Shown here piece after piece: positions 1 to 5,724 of a stretch of DNA of 8,839 nt. The stretch spans positions 1-8,839 of the forward strand of contig JAISEH010000172.1 of assembly GCA_031264205.1 (NCBI GenBank), written 5' to 3'. Source of the DNA: Candidatus Margulisiibacteriota bacterium. Its GTDB lineage: Bacteria; Margulisbacteria; Termititenacia; Termititenacales; Termititenacaceae. Position numbers and translations under genes: made by a program. Each line of letters opens with the position of its first letter. The first letter of the stretch is position 1. The notes beneath the pieces were generated by a model. It made no database searches, had not been told where the DNA came from, and saw nothing but the letters and a program-made list of their open reading frames with translations.

Positions 1-13
1 AGGGGGTTTTCTT

Positions 14-802
14 ATGTTTAGGCAATTTTACATCGCGGCGACCGGCATGAGCGCTATGGAAAAAGATTTGATCACGATCACCAATAACGTTTCCAACGTC
101 AAAACCACCGGCTTCAAAAAAGCGCGTGTGGAGCTGGAGACGCTTTTCCCCGAGATACTTGAAGATGCCGTACGCGACACGGAAACCTCTTACGAAAAAG
201 GCTTGGTCGAGCTTGGCTCAGGAGTGCGTGTGGTCGGCACGCCCAAAGATTTTTCTTCCGGTACAGTCGAGGTGACTAATAATTCACTCGACATCGCTAT
301 TGAGGGTGAAGGTTTGCTGAAATTCCGTATGCCTGACGGCTCGATCGCGTACTCGCGCGCCGGCAATCTGCACAAGGATTCCGACGGCCGGATCGTCAAC
401 ATCAGCGGTTATCCTATGGAGCCGGAAATCCGCGTGCCGGATACCGCCACCACTGTTTTGATCACCACCAGTGGCGCGATATATGTGCAGGAAAATAATC
501 AGGTCGAGCAAACTCAGGTTGGCCAGATCGAAATGGTGAAATTTGTGAATCCATCGTCGCTCAAAAGCATTGGCGGCAATCTGTATGTGGCGACCGCGGC
601 TTCCGGCAGCGAAATCGACGGCCTGCCTGAAGGAGAGGGTTTTGGCCAGATCGCCCAGTTTTCGCTGGAGAGCAGCAATGTGGACATCGTTTCGGAGATG
701 ATGCAGATGGTCATCACGCAGCGCTCGTTTGATATTATTTCCAAAGCGATACAGTCCGGTGAGGCGATGCTCAACAGCGCGATCGAAATAGCCCGCGGTT
801 AA
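14..802 (+). CDS. flgG: Flagellar distal rod protein FlgG
   Basis: FlgG builds the distal rod, the drive shaft that crosses the periplasm inside the P and L rings. The protein is 262 residues, the usual FlgG length. The N-terminus has the rod/hook family pattern (ATGMSAMEKDL, then NNVSNVKTTGFKKAR at about residues 25-39). The centre has the FlgG-type GSGVRVVGTPKDFSSGT and LDIAIEGEGLLKF segments. The C-terminus carries the family signature SNVDIVSEMMQMVITQRSFD followed by SKAIQSGEAML. There is no signal peptide, as expected for a type III flagellar substrate and in contrast to FlgB and FlgC here. AGGGGG at 1-6 lies 7 bases before the ATG and supports the start. It is the first gene seen of the operon; flgF may lie upstream but is outside the window. 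The retained GSGVR region and length favour FlgG over FlgF. Confidence 0.96.
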   Translation: MFRQFYIAATGMSAMEKDLITITNNVSNVKTTGFKKARVELETLFPEILEDAVRDTETSYEKGLVELGSGVRVVGTPKDFSSGTVEVTNNSLDIAIEGEGLLKFRMPDGSIAYSRAGNLHKDSDGRIVNISGYPMEPEIRVPDTATTVLITTSGAIYVQENNQVEQTQVGQIEMVKFVNPSSLKSIGGNLYVATAASGSEIDGLPEGEGFGQIAQFSLESSNVDIVSEMMQMVITQRSFDIISKAIQSGEAMLNSAIEIARG

Positions 803-810
803 TTTTTCTG

Positions 811-1497
811 ATGCGTTTTAAAAAATTTGGCCTGGTGGTTTTTTTGACCGCCGGGCTTTTTGCCGCGGAGCTGCCATCGGCTGAGCTGCTGGCGCTGGGT
901 TTGCAAGAAATACAAGCCTTGCCGCGCTTTGCTAGCAAAGAGGTCACGCTCAATTTTGCCAAAGTGCCACCGCGTGTTTCTGTGGGCACGGATGATTATA
1001 CGCTCAAGGCGGAATTGCAAGCCGTCGCGCCGTCAATGTATATCAAGTACTCGGTGTACTCCGGCGAGAATTTTCTCAAAGGTTTTCGCGTCAAGTACAA
1101 CGCCGCGGTCTGGACGGATGTTTACTATGCTGACCGGCATTTGGCCAAGGGCGAGGAAGTCTCGGCTGAGGATTTTTATTTGCGGCGCACGGATATTTTG
1201 AAATACTCGCATTATCTGGTGGAGACCGGCGCAGCCTGGGACAAACGTGTCATGACCGCCAATCTGCGGCCGGATGAGCCGCTCTTTGCCTGGATGCTGG
1301 GCGTCAAGCAACTGATAAATTCCGGCGACATAGTGGCTCTCTCGGTGAACAGCGGCAGCGTGACTATCAAGACCGCCGCGAAAGCCTTGCAGCACGGCGT
1401 TTTGGGCGACAAAATCTTGGTGCAAGTGCAAAATGATAAAAAACGGGTTTTGCAAGCGGAAATTACCGGCAGCGGCGAATGCAAAGTAATTCTTTGA
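811..1497 (+). CDS. flgA: P-ring assembly chaperone FlgA
   Basis: FlgA is the periplasmic chaperone that helps FlgI polymerise into the P ring around the rod. The 228-residue product opens with a Sec signal peptide (MRFKKFGLVVFLTAGLFA, probable cleavage near residue 18). A SAF-like segment lies at about residues 100-135 (YYADRHLAKGEEVSAEDFYLRRTDI). The conserved FlgA C-terminal half starts near residue 170 (SGDIVALSVNSGSVTIKTAAKALQHGVLGDKI and the following VQVQN), matching the family pattern of GD-V, A-AL--G--GD-I-V. It starts 8 bases after flgG and has no obvious Shine-Dalgarno sequence, so translation is probably coupled to flgG. Sec export of this protein is normal for the family. Assignment rests on the C-terminal motifs, order and context next to flgH and flgI. 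Confidence 0.9.
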   Translation: MRFKKFGLVVFLTAGLFAAELPSAELLALGLQEIQALPRFASKEVTLNFAKVPPRVSVGTDDYTLKAELQAVAPSMYIKYSVYSGENFLKGFRVKYNAAVWTDVYYADRHLAKGEEVSAEDFYLRRTDILKYSHYLVETGAAWDKRVMTANLRPDEPLFAWMLGVKQLINSGDIVALSVNSGSVTIKTAAKALQHGVLGDKILVQVQNDKKRVLQAEITGSGECKVIL

Positions 1498-1507
1498 AAA
1501 TTCTAGT

Positions 1508-1536
1508 TTGATAATCCTCCGGCATTATATTATAAT
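1508..1536 (+). promoter_or_regulatory. Sigma-70-type promoter upstream of flgH
   Basis: TTGATA at 1508-1513 (-35) is separated by exactly 17 bases from TATAAT at 1531-1536 (-10). The stretch is AT-rich compared with the surrounding coding DNA and lies in the longest gap of the window, between flgA (ends 1497) and flgH (starts 1576). Transcription would start near 1543 and read flgH and the genes downstream. The hexamers fit the housekeeping sigma consensus rather than sigma-28. That flgH onward, including the sigma factor, can be expressed independently of flgG-flgA is inference. Confidence 0.72.
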
Positions 1537-1575
1537 TTTATATAAGGGTTGAAATCTAAAAAAGGGGCGGGGGAA

Positions 1576-2190
1576 ATGCGAAAATATTTTGGGGTATGCC
1601 TCGGGATTATCCTGCTGACAGGTTTTAGTTTTGCTATTTCACTGTGGAGCGCGGATTCCAAATCGCCGCTGGCCAAAACCTCTAAATTTGCGGTGGGTGA
1701 CACGATCACGATAGTGATCGAAGAAAGTCTGTCCGCCGCGCAGTCCGGCACAACACGCTCCCAAAAAAGTTCGAACACCACATTCAGTCTATCCAACAGC
1801 TTGCAAGACAATCAGACGCCAATCAGTGGCCCCGCCACCAAGAGCCAGGGAGATTCGCGTTTAAATACACTGTTCAACGGCGCCGGCAATTATTCCGGTA
1901 CCGGAAGCACCCAGCGCACAACTTCGCTGAAAACGACGATCACCGCGACGGTGGTCGATGTGCAGCCCAATGGCAATCTTTTTGTGCTGGGACAGCGCTC
2001 GATCCGCGTCAATGAAGAGGTGGAGACTGTCGAAGTTTCCGGCATTGTCAATACGGCCAAGCTTTCGGACAACAACTCGATCAATTCCACGCAGATCGCC
2101 AATGCCAAGATCACAATACGCGGCGCCGGCGCGGTGTCCACGCCGCAACAGCCGGGGCTGCTATCTACGATGTTTAGCTGGTTGTTTTAA
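1576..2190 (+). CDS. flgH: Flagellar L-ring protein FlgH, without a lipobox
   Basis: FlgH forms the outer-membrane L ring, the bushing through which the rod turns. From the ATG at 1576 it has 204 residues, slightly short for the family. Family motifs are present in order: SLW at residues 22-24, VGDTITIVIEES, a Ser/Thr/Asn-rich middle, then ATVVDVQPNGNLFVLGQRSIRVNEE, VSGIV, and NSTQIANAKITIRGAG. The N-terminus looks like an ordinary signal peptide (MRKYFGVCLGIILLTGFSFA, SFA before cleavage). FlgH is classically a lipoprotein, but the only cysteine here is residue 8, inside the leader, with no lipobox. A TTG at 1549 would add nine residues; I prefer the ATG because it gives a standard leader and is preceded by purine-rich AAAAAGGGGCGGGGGAA. 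It follows the promoter at 1508-1536 and precedes flgI by 14 bases. Confidence 0.92.
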   Translation: MRKYFGVCLGIILLTGFSFAISLWSADSKSPLAKTSKFAVGDTITIVIEESLSAAQSGTTRSQKSSNTTFSLSNSLQDNQTPISGPATKSQGDSRLNTLFNGAGNYSGTGSTQRTTSLKTTITATVVDVQPNGNLFVLGQRSIRVNEEVETVEVSGIVNTAKLSDNNSINSTQIANAKITIRGAGAVSTPQQPGLLSTMFSWLF

Positions 2191-2204
2191 AAAAAGGGGG
2201 CGCG

Positions 2205-3296
2205 ATGCGGAGATATTTATTGTTGATAGTGTTAATTTGTCTGGCCGTGGCCGAATCACCGGCCGTGCGTATCAAAGATATTGCTGTGATTTCAGGTATG
2301 CGTTCCAATCAGCTAATGGGCGTGGGTTTGGTGGCCGGCTTGAAAGGCACGGGCGACACCAATTCCGGCGTGACCGACAAAGCCCTGACCAATCTGCTGG
2401 TCAATATGGGCGTGACCAATCGCCAGGATCTGTACCGCAGTAAAAATATCGCGGTGGTCATGGTCACCGCCGAACTGCCGGCTTTTGTGAAGCCCGGGCA
2501 GAAGATCGATGTTTTTGTTTCGTCGATCGGCGACGCCACGTCTTTGCGCGACGGCACTCTGTTGATGACGCCGATCAAAGGCGCTGACGATCAAGTCTAC
2601 GCGGTGGCGCAGGGACCGATTATTTTAGGCGGGCGCACCTCAGGCTCCAATCGCAACGAAACAGTTTGCAAAGTCGTGGAAGGCGCGATCGTCGAGCAAA
2701 CTGTGCCGATGGAAATCGCCGGCAAGAGCAGCATCGCCCTCAATTTGAACAAATCGGATTTCAGCACGGCCACGCGGGTCGCCGAAGCTCTGGATCGGGC
2801 TGGGTATTCCGGCACACGTGCCATAGACCCATCGACTGTGGAGATACCGATCGAGGCGGAAGACCGCGAGGAGCTGGTGTCGTTCATCGCGCGGGTGCAG
2901 GATTTTATGGTCGTGCCTGACGCGGTGGCCAAAGTGGTTATCAATCAACGCACCGGCACGGTGGTCATCGGTGAAAATGTGCGTCTGGCGCCGGTGGCGA
3001 TCTCGCACGGCGATGTGGAGATACGCATCGAAGGCGGGGAAGAATCTGCCGAGGGCGAAGGTCTGGATGACGCGTTGCAGGCTATGAATCAAGCTGCGGC
3101 CGGCGGCGGCAATCCGTCTGCGCAGCAACAGCAACCGGAGAAAGTTATCAAATTGGTGCAGCTGCGCGAAGGCTCCACTTTGAGCAGTCTGGTCAAAGCG
3201 TTGAATTCGGTCGGCACCTCGCCGCAGGATTTGATCGCGATTTTGCAGGGGCTGAAAACCGCCGGCGCGCTGGCGGCCGAGATTGAGGTTATTTAA
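2205..3296 (+). CDS. flgI: Flagellar P-ring protein FlgI
   Basis: FlgI forms the periplasmic P ring around the rod at the peptidoglycan layer. The 363-residue length is normal. A signal peptide (MRRYLLLIVLICLAVA, cleavage near residue 16) is followed by the hallmark RIKDIAVISGMRSNQLMGVGLVAGLKGTGD. Further matches include FVKPGQKIDVFVSSIGDATSLRDGTLLMTPIKGADDQVYAVAQG, VINQRTGTVVIGENVRLAPVAISHG, and the C-terminal LVKALNSVGTSPQDLIAILQGLKTAGALAAEIEVI. The variable loop before the C-terminal helices, at about residues 277-312, is acidic and then rich in Ala, Gly and Gln. AGGGGG lies just upstream of the ATG. It sits directly after flgH and two genes after flgA, its dedicated chaperone, the standard arrangement. 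Confidence 0.97.
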   Translation: MRRYLLLIVLICLAVAESPAVRIKDIAVISGMRSNQLMGVGLVAGLKGTGDTNSGVTDKALTNLLVNMGVTNRQDLYRSKNIAVVMVTAELPAFVKPGQKIDVFVSSIGDATSLRDGTLLMTPIKGADDQVYAVAQGPIILGGRTSGSNRNETVCKVVEGAIVEQTVPMEIAGKSSIALNLNKSDFSTATRVAEALDRAGYSGTRAIDPSTVEIPIEAEDREELVSFIARVQDFMVVPDAVAKVVINQRTGTVVIGENVRLAPVAISHGDVEIRIEGGEESAEGEGLDDALQAMNQAAAGGGNPSAQQQQPEKVIKLVQLREGSTLSSLVKALNSVGTSPQDLIAILQGLKTAGALAAEIEVI

Positions 3297-3299
3297 GCG

Positions 3300-3650
3300 A
3301 TGCGGAAACTTTATTTTTTACTGCTGCTGACTTGGGTGTGGGCGGCGCCGTCTATCACACCGGTCAATCCGGCGGAGTTTATGAGCGATATTGTCGTCAA
3401 AGAAGGTATGCGCCAGCAGCCCACGGACAATGCTGGCCGGCAAAACGCATTTCGGCAAATGCTGCTGGAAGAAGTTTTTTTGCGCGATATGTTTAACAAT
3501 GAAAACAGCATTTACAAACCGGAAAAAGATGACGAGGACAGCTTGGTTTTTAGCGGCCTGTCGAGTATTTATGGCGACTACACGCGCAAGGAGCTGGCGG
3601 CTTATTTGGTCGAGCAAGGCTTTTTGCAGGAGGATCTGGAAAAACAATGA
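3300..3650 (+). CDS. flgJ: Small FlgJ/rod-binding-like protein with signal peptide
   Basis: This 116-residue protein occupies the usual flgJ slot after flgI. FlgJ N-terminal domains bind rod subunits and cap or scaffold rod assembly. Weak family resemblance is visible at about residues 46-65 (NAFRQMLLEEVFLRDMF) and 90-112 (LSSIYGDYTRKELAAYLVEQGFL), similar to the Phe-rich and Gln/Leu-Ala segments of rod-binding domains. There is no C-terminal muramidase domain, which is common outside beta- and gamma-proteobacteria. Unusually it starts with a Sec-type leader (MRKLYFLLLLTWVWA, cleavage near residue 15), whereas FlgJ is normally a type III substrate. Its stop codon overlaps the sigma gene start as ATGA at 3647-3650. 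Position and size support FlgJ; the sequence match is too weak to be sure, and an unrelated secreted basal-body protein is possible. Confidence 0.55.
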   Translation: MRKLYFLLLLTWVWAAPSITPVNPAEFMSDIVVKEGMRQQPTDNAGRQNAFRQMLLEEVFLRDMFNNENSIYKPEKDDEDSLVFSGLSSIYGDYTRKELAAYLVEQGFLQEDLEKQ

Positions 3651-4465
3651 CAGTCAAGCGCGTTAATCCCAGTCCGCCAAAAAAATCCACCAAAACGCTG
3701 GAGAAAAAACCGCTGCCGGTAAATATGAACGCGCATTTGTACAAAACCGAGGAAACCCCGGAAGATAATGTGGATTTTAAAAATAAAAATTCAGTGGTCA
3801 CCGCGTTCACGCCGCTGGTGCAGATCATCGCCGCCAATATCACCGCCGCGGGCAAATTGCCGCCCAATATTCATTTTGATGATTTGATGAGTTACGGCAC
3901 GAGCGGTTTGATCAAAGCCTGGGAAAATTTTGACGCAACTAAAAATGTGAAATTTAAAGTATACGCGTCTTACCGGATCCGCGGCGAGATGCTGGATAAA
4001 ATTCGCAAAGAATGGAAATATCAAAATCCGGGCGGCTACAAATCGGTCAGCCGTGTCGAAGCCAAGGTAGCGCAGGCGGCGATCGACACCAAGAGCACGA
4101 ATACCGGCGACGAAGAGGAGAACATCAAGAATATCGCGGCCAATTCGTCGGTGGCGTACTTGCTGTCTTTTGAGGATACTCAGTCCGCTGGTGACAATGT
4201 GGCGGACGGCGGTTTGCAGCTGGAAGAGTCGGTGACCAGCCAGATCGATTTTGCCGAGGAGAAAAAGGCGCTCTGGGACGCGGTCAAAACTCTGGCCGAA
4301 GACGAGAAAAAAATTATCAAAATGTTTTATATCGACGACCGCTCGCAAAAAGAAATCGCCGATGAGCTGGGGTATTCCAAAAGCAAAATCAGCCGCATTC
4401 ATTCACAGGTTTTGAGCAAGCTGCGTTTGCGCATTCAAAGGAAATTAAACTATGATTACAATTAA
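3647..4465 (+). CDS. fliA: Flagellar sigma factor, sigma-28/FliA/WhiG family
   Basis: A sigma-70-family factor of the flagellar sigma-28 group, which directs RNA polymerase to late flagellar promoters. Region 2 spans about residues 50-123: FTPLVQIIAANITAAGKLPP, FDDLMSYGTSGLIKAWENFD, and VKFKVYASYRIRGEMLDKIRKEW, close to the FliA/WhiG pattern including the RIRGxxLDxxR hallmark. Region 4 is at about 209-265, with the helix-turn-helix at about 233-256 (SQKEIADELGYSKSKISRIHSQVL). A Lys/Pro-rich tail of about 48 residues precedes region 2, longer than typical FliA, and the region 3 linker is acidic and Asn/Ser-rich. The start overlaps the flgJ-like stop (ATGA) and AGGAGG sits at 3628-3633. The gene overlaps flgB by 14 bases. 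Finding this sigma gene inside a rod operon is unusual. The family is clear; WhiG-like is an alternative name. Confidence 0.88.
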   Translation: MTVKRVNPSPPKKSTKTLEKKPLPVNMNAHLYKTEETPEDNVDFKNKNSVVTAFTPLVQIIAANITAAGKLPPNIHFDDLMSYGTSGLIKAWENFDATKNVKFKVYASYRIRGEMLDKIRKEWKYQNPGGYKSVSRVEAKVAQAAIDTKSTNTGDEEENIKNIAANSSVAYLLSFEDTQSAGDNVADGGLQLEESVTSQIDFAEEKKALWDAVKTLAEDEKKIIKMFYIDDRSQKEIADELGYSKSKISRIHSQVLSKLRLRIQRKLNYDYN

Positions 4466-4820
4466 AAAAATTATTTTGGCCGGCCTGTTCTTGAGCGCGA
4501 TCCTGCCGGCGGCGGTGGAAAATATTTTGTTTGACGACGTGACCATGCGCCTGGAAAGAGATATTCAGGAAGCGACGCGGCAGCAGGCGATCATCGCGCA
4601 CAATGTGGCCAACGCGGATGTGGAGGGTTTTAAGCCGATCCGATTTAAAGAGGAATTGAAAGCTTTAAAAGAACAACCCGGCGGCGTGTCGGCTGACCGC
4701 GTGGTCGTGGAAGAAGAAATGGTCAAAATGGCCAAAAATCGGATGCGGCATCAGACGTTGTTGAAACTTTACACGATGAAAACCTCGACAGTGAAAACAG
4801 TTTTGAGTCAGGGCAAATAA
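4452..4820 (+). CDS. flgB: Proximal rod protein FlgB with N-terminal signal peptide
   Basis: FlgB is a proximal rod subunit that sits on FliE near the MS ring. The 122-residue protein shows the rod family pattern RQQAIIAHNVANADVEGFKPIRFKEELK (NVAN at residues 51-54) and a C-terminal helix, VVVEEEMVKMAKNRMRHQTLLKLYTMKT, typical of FlgB. The odd part is the first 21 residues: Lys5 and Lys6, a hydrophobic core (IILAGLFLSAIL), then PAA before a plausible cleavage site. This pushes NVAN about 22 residues further in than in enteric FlgB. AAAGGA at 4437-4442, 9 bases before the ATG, supports this start; the next ATG (4545) has no ribosome-binding site and would remove part of the N-terminal rod helix. 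It overlaps the sigma gene end by 14 bases, implying translational coupling. Confidence 0.88.
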   Translation: MITIKKIILAGLFLSAILPAAVENILFDDVTMRLERDIQEATRQQAIIAHNVANADVEGFKPIRFKEELKALKEQPGGVSADRVVVEEEMVKMAKNRMRHQTLLKLYTMKTSTVKTVLSQGK

Positions 4821-4829
4821 AAGGTAAAG

Positions 4830-4837
4830 CAAAGGAG
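4830..4837 (+). promoter_or_regulatory. Strong Shine-Dalgarno sequence that fixes the flgC start
   Basis: AAAGGAGG, lying 6 bases before the ATG at 4844, is close to a perfect anti-16S match with ideal spacing. It matters because it establishes that the hydrophobic leader at the N-terminus of FlgC is really translated and is not an over-called start. Confidence 0.85.
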
Positions 4838-4843
4838 GAAATT

Positions 4844-5338
4844 ATGCGGAAATTTTTTGGCGCGATGGTTTTGGTTTGGCTGAGTTGGTGTTTCGGCGCG
4901 GCGGTCGGTCTGGAGAACGCTCTGGATATCAGCGCTTCGGGAGCTACGGCGCAGCGCATCAAAGCGCAGGTCGCCGCGGAAAATATCGCCAATATGGACA
5001 CGACCAAGACTTCCGACGGATTGCCTTACCGCCGCAAAGTGGTGATCCTGCGTCCGGCGGAAAATTTCAAATCACGCGGCCGCGCCGGTCAGCCGGTGAT
5101 GAATGGCGTGTCAGTGGTGTCGGTCGGGCCGGAAAAAGACGCCGAGAAAAAGTTTCGGCGCATATATCAGCCCAATCATCCAGATGCTGACGAAAGCGGT
5201 TTTGTCCTGTATCCTAATGTCAATATTACCGAGGAGCTGATCCAGCTCTCGGAGATCAGCGCCGCGTTTGAAAACAATGTAGTGGTTTTTAACAACACCA
5301 AGGCGATGATGCAGGCGAGTTTGGAATTGGCGCAGTAG
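4844..5338 (+). CDS. flgC: Proximal rod protein FlgC with N-terminal signal peptide
   Basis: FlgC is a proximal rod subunit. After the leader the protein is a textbook FlgC: LENALDISASGATAQRIKAQVAAENIAN (NIAN at residues 47-50), GLPYRRKVVIL, NHPDADESGFVLYPNVNITEELIQL and the C-terminal AFENNVVVFNNTKAMMQASLEL. Total length is 164 residues, against roughly 135-150 usually. The extra N-terminal stretch, MRKFFGAMVLVWLSWCFGAAVG, looks like a Sec signal peptide with cleavage after AVG (residues 20-22), just before the normal FlgC beginning. The AAAGGAGG ribosome site confirms the start. Cys16 is preceded by Trp, so it is not a lipobox. Known FlgC proteins are exported by the flagellar type III machinery without such a leader. 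It lies 23 bases after flgB, whose product has a similar leader. Confidence 0.95.
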   Translation: MRKFFGAMVLVWLSWCFGAAVGLENALDISASGATAQRIKAQVAAENIANMDTTKTSDGLPYRRKVVILRPAENFKSRGRAGQPVMNGVSVVSVGPEKDAEKKFRRIYQPNHPDADESGFVLYPNVNITEELIQLSEISAAFENNVVVFNNTKAMMQASLELAQ

Positions 5339-5371
5339 CGTCGGACAAAATAAAATAGGGAGGGAAAATTT

Positions 5372-5686
5372 ATGGCAGAAGGAATAACAGCGGTCGGCGG
5401 TTTAAATCCGGTGCAGACTGGCGCGAATACGATAGTGTCTCCGGTCAATGTGCAAAACACTTCGCCGTTTCAGGTGATGCTGGACGCGGCGATTGGTGGT
5501 TTGCAGGACGTGAGCGCGGCGGAAGAAAAAGCCAATGCGTACATCACGCAGTATTCACTGGGGCGCGTCAGCATGGAGGAAGCATTGATCGAAATGCAGA
5601 AAATGACTATGGCTGTGCAAATGGCGACGACCGTGGTCAATCAAGTGGTTTCGACCTTTAAAGAAATAGAGCAGATACCGGTCTAA
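5372..5686 (+). CDS. fliE: MS-ring/rod adaptor FliE
   Basis: FliE links the MS ring and export gate to the proximal rod and is the first axial protein assembled. The 104-residue length is typical. The conserved C-terminal half is evident: SPFQVMLDAAIGGLQDVSAAEEKANAYI, then GRVSMEEALIEMQKMTMAVQMATTVVNQVVSTFKEIEQIPV, matching the family pattern of a MQKA-like helix, LQ-A--V-N-V and a terminal EI--mpV. No signal peptide is present, as normal, in contrast to the neighbouring FlgB and FlgC. AGGGAGG at 5358-5364 gives a strong ribosome-binding site before the ATG. The flgB-flgC-fliE order followed by fliF is a widely conserved arrangement. Confidence 0.93.
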   Translation: MAEGITAVGGLNPVQTGANTIVSPVNVQNTSPFQVMLDAAIGGLQDVSAAEEKANAYITQYSLGRVSMEEALIEMQKMTMAVQMATTVVNQVVSTFKEIEQIPV

Positions 5687-5724
5687 GTTTAAAAAATTTT
5701 TTAAGAAAGGAAAAATAAAACCCA

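Noticed and set aside
1549..1578. TTG at 1549 as the flgH start
   Set aside because: It would place MKSKKGAGE before the leader and has no better ribosome site; the ATG at 1576 gives a normal-length signal peptide.
3791..4402. A 203-codon open frame on the minus strand
   Set aside because: It lies wholly antisense to the sigma factor gene, which has clear region 2 and region 4 motifs. The antisense product has no recognisable motif and no ribosome site; it is a composition shadow.
4844..4909. FlgC Cys16 as a lipoprotein attachment site
   Set aside because: The preceding residues are Leu-Ser-Trp; a Trp at the position just before Cys does not fit the lipobox, and conserved FlgC sequence begins only after residue 22.
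5689..5704. Perfect AT palindrome TTAAAAAATTTTTTAA between fliE and fliF, as a terminator or operator
   Set aside because: It has no loop and no GC stem, so it is not an intrinsic terminator, and it sits inside an otherwise continuous operon. An A-tract/T-tract of this kind can arise by chance in AT-rich gaps. It may bend DNA but nothing supports a specific role.
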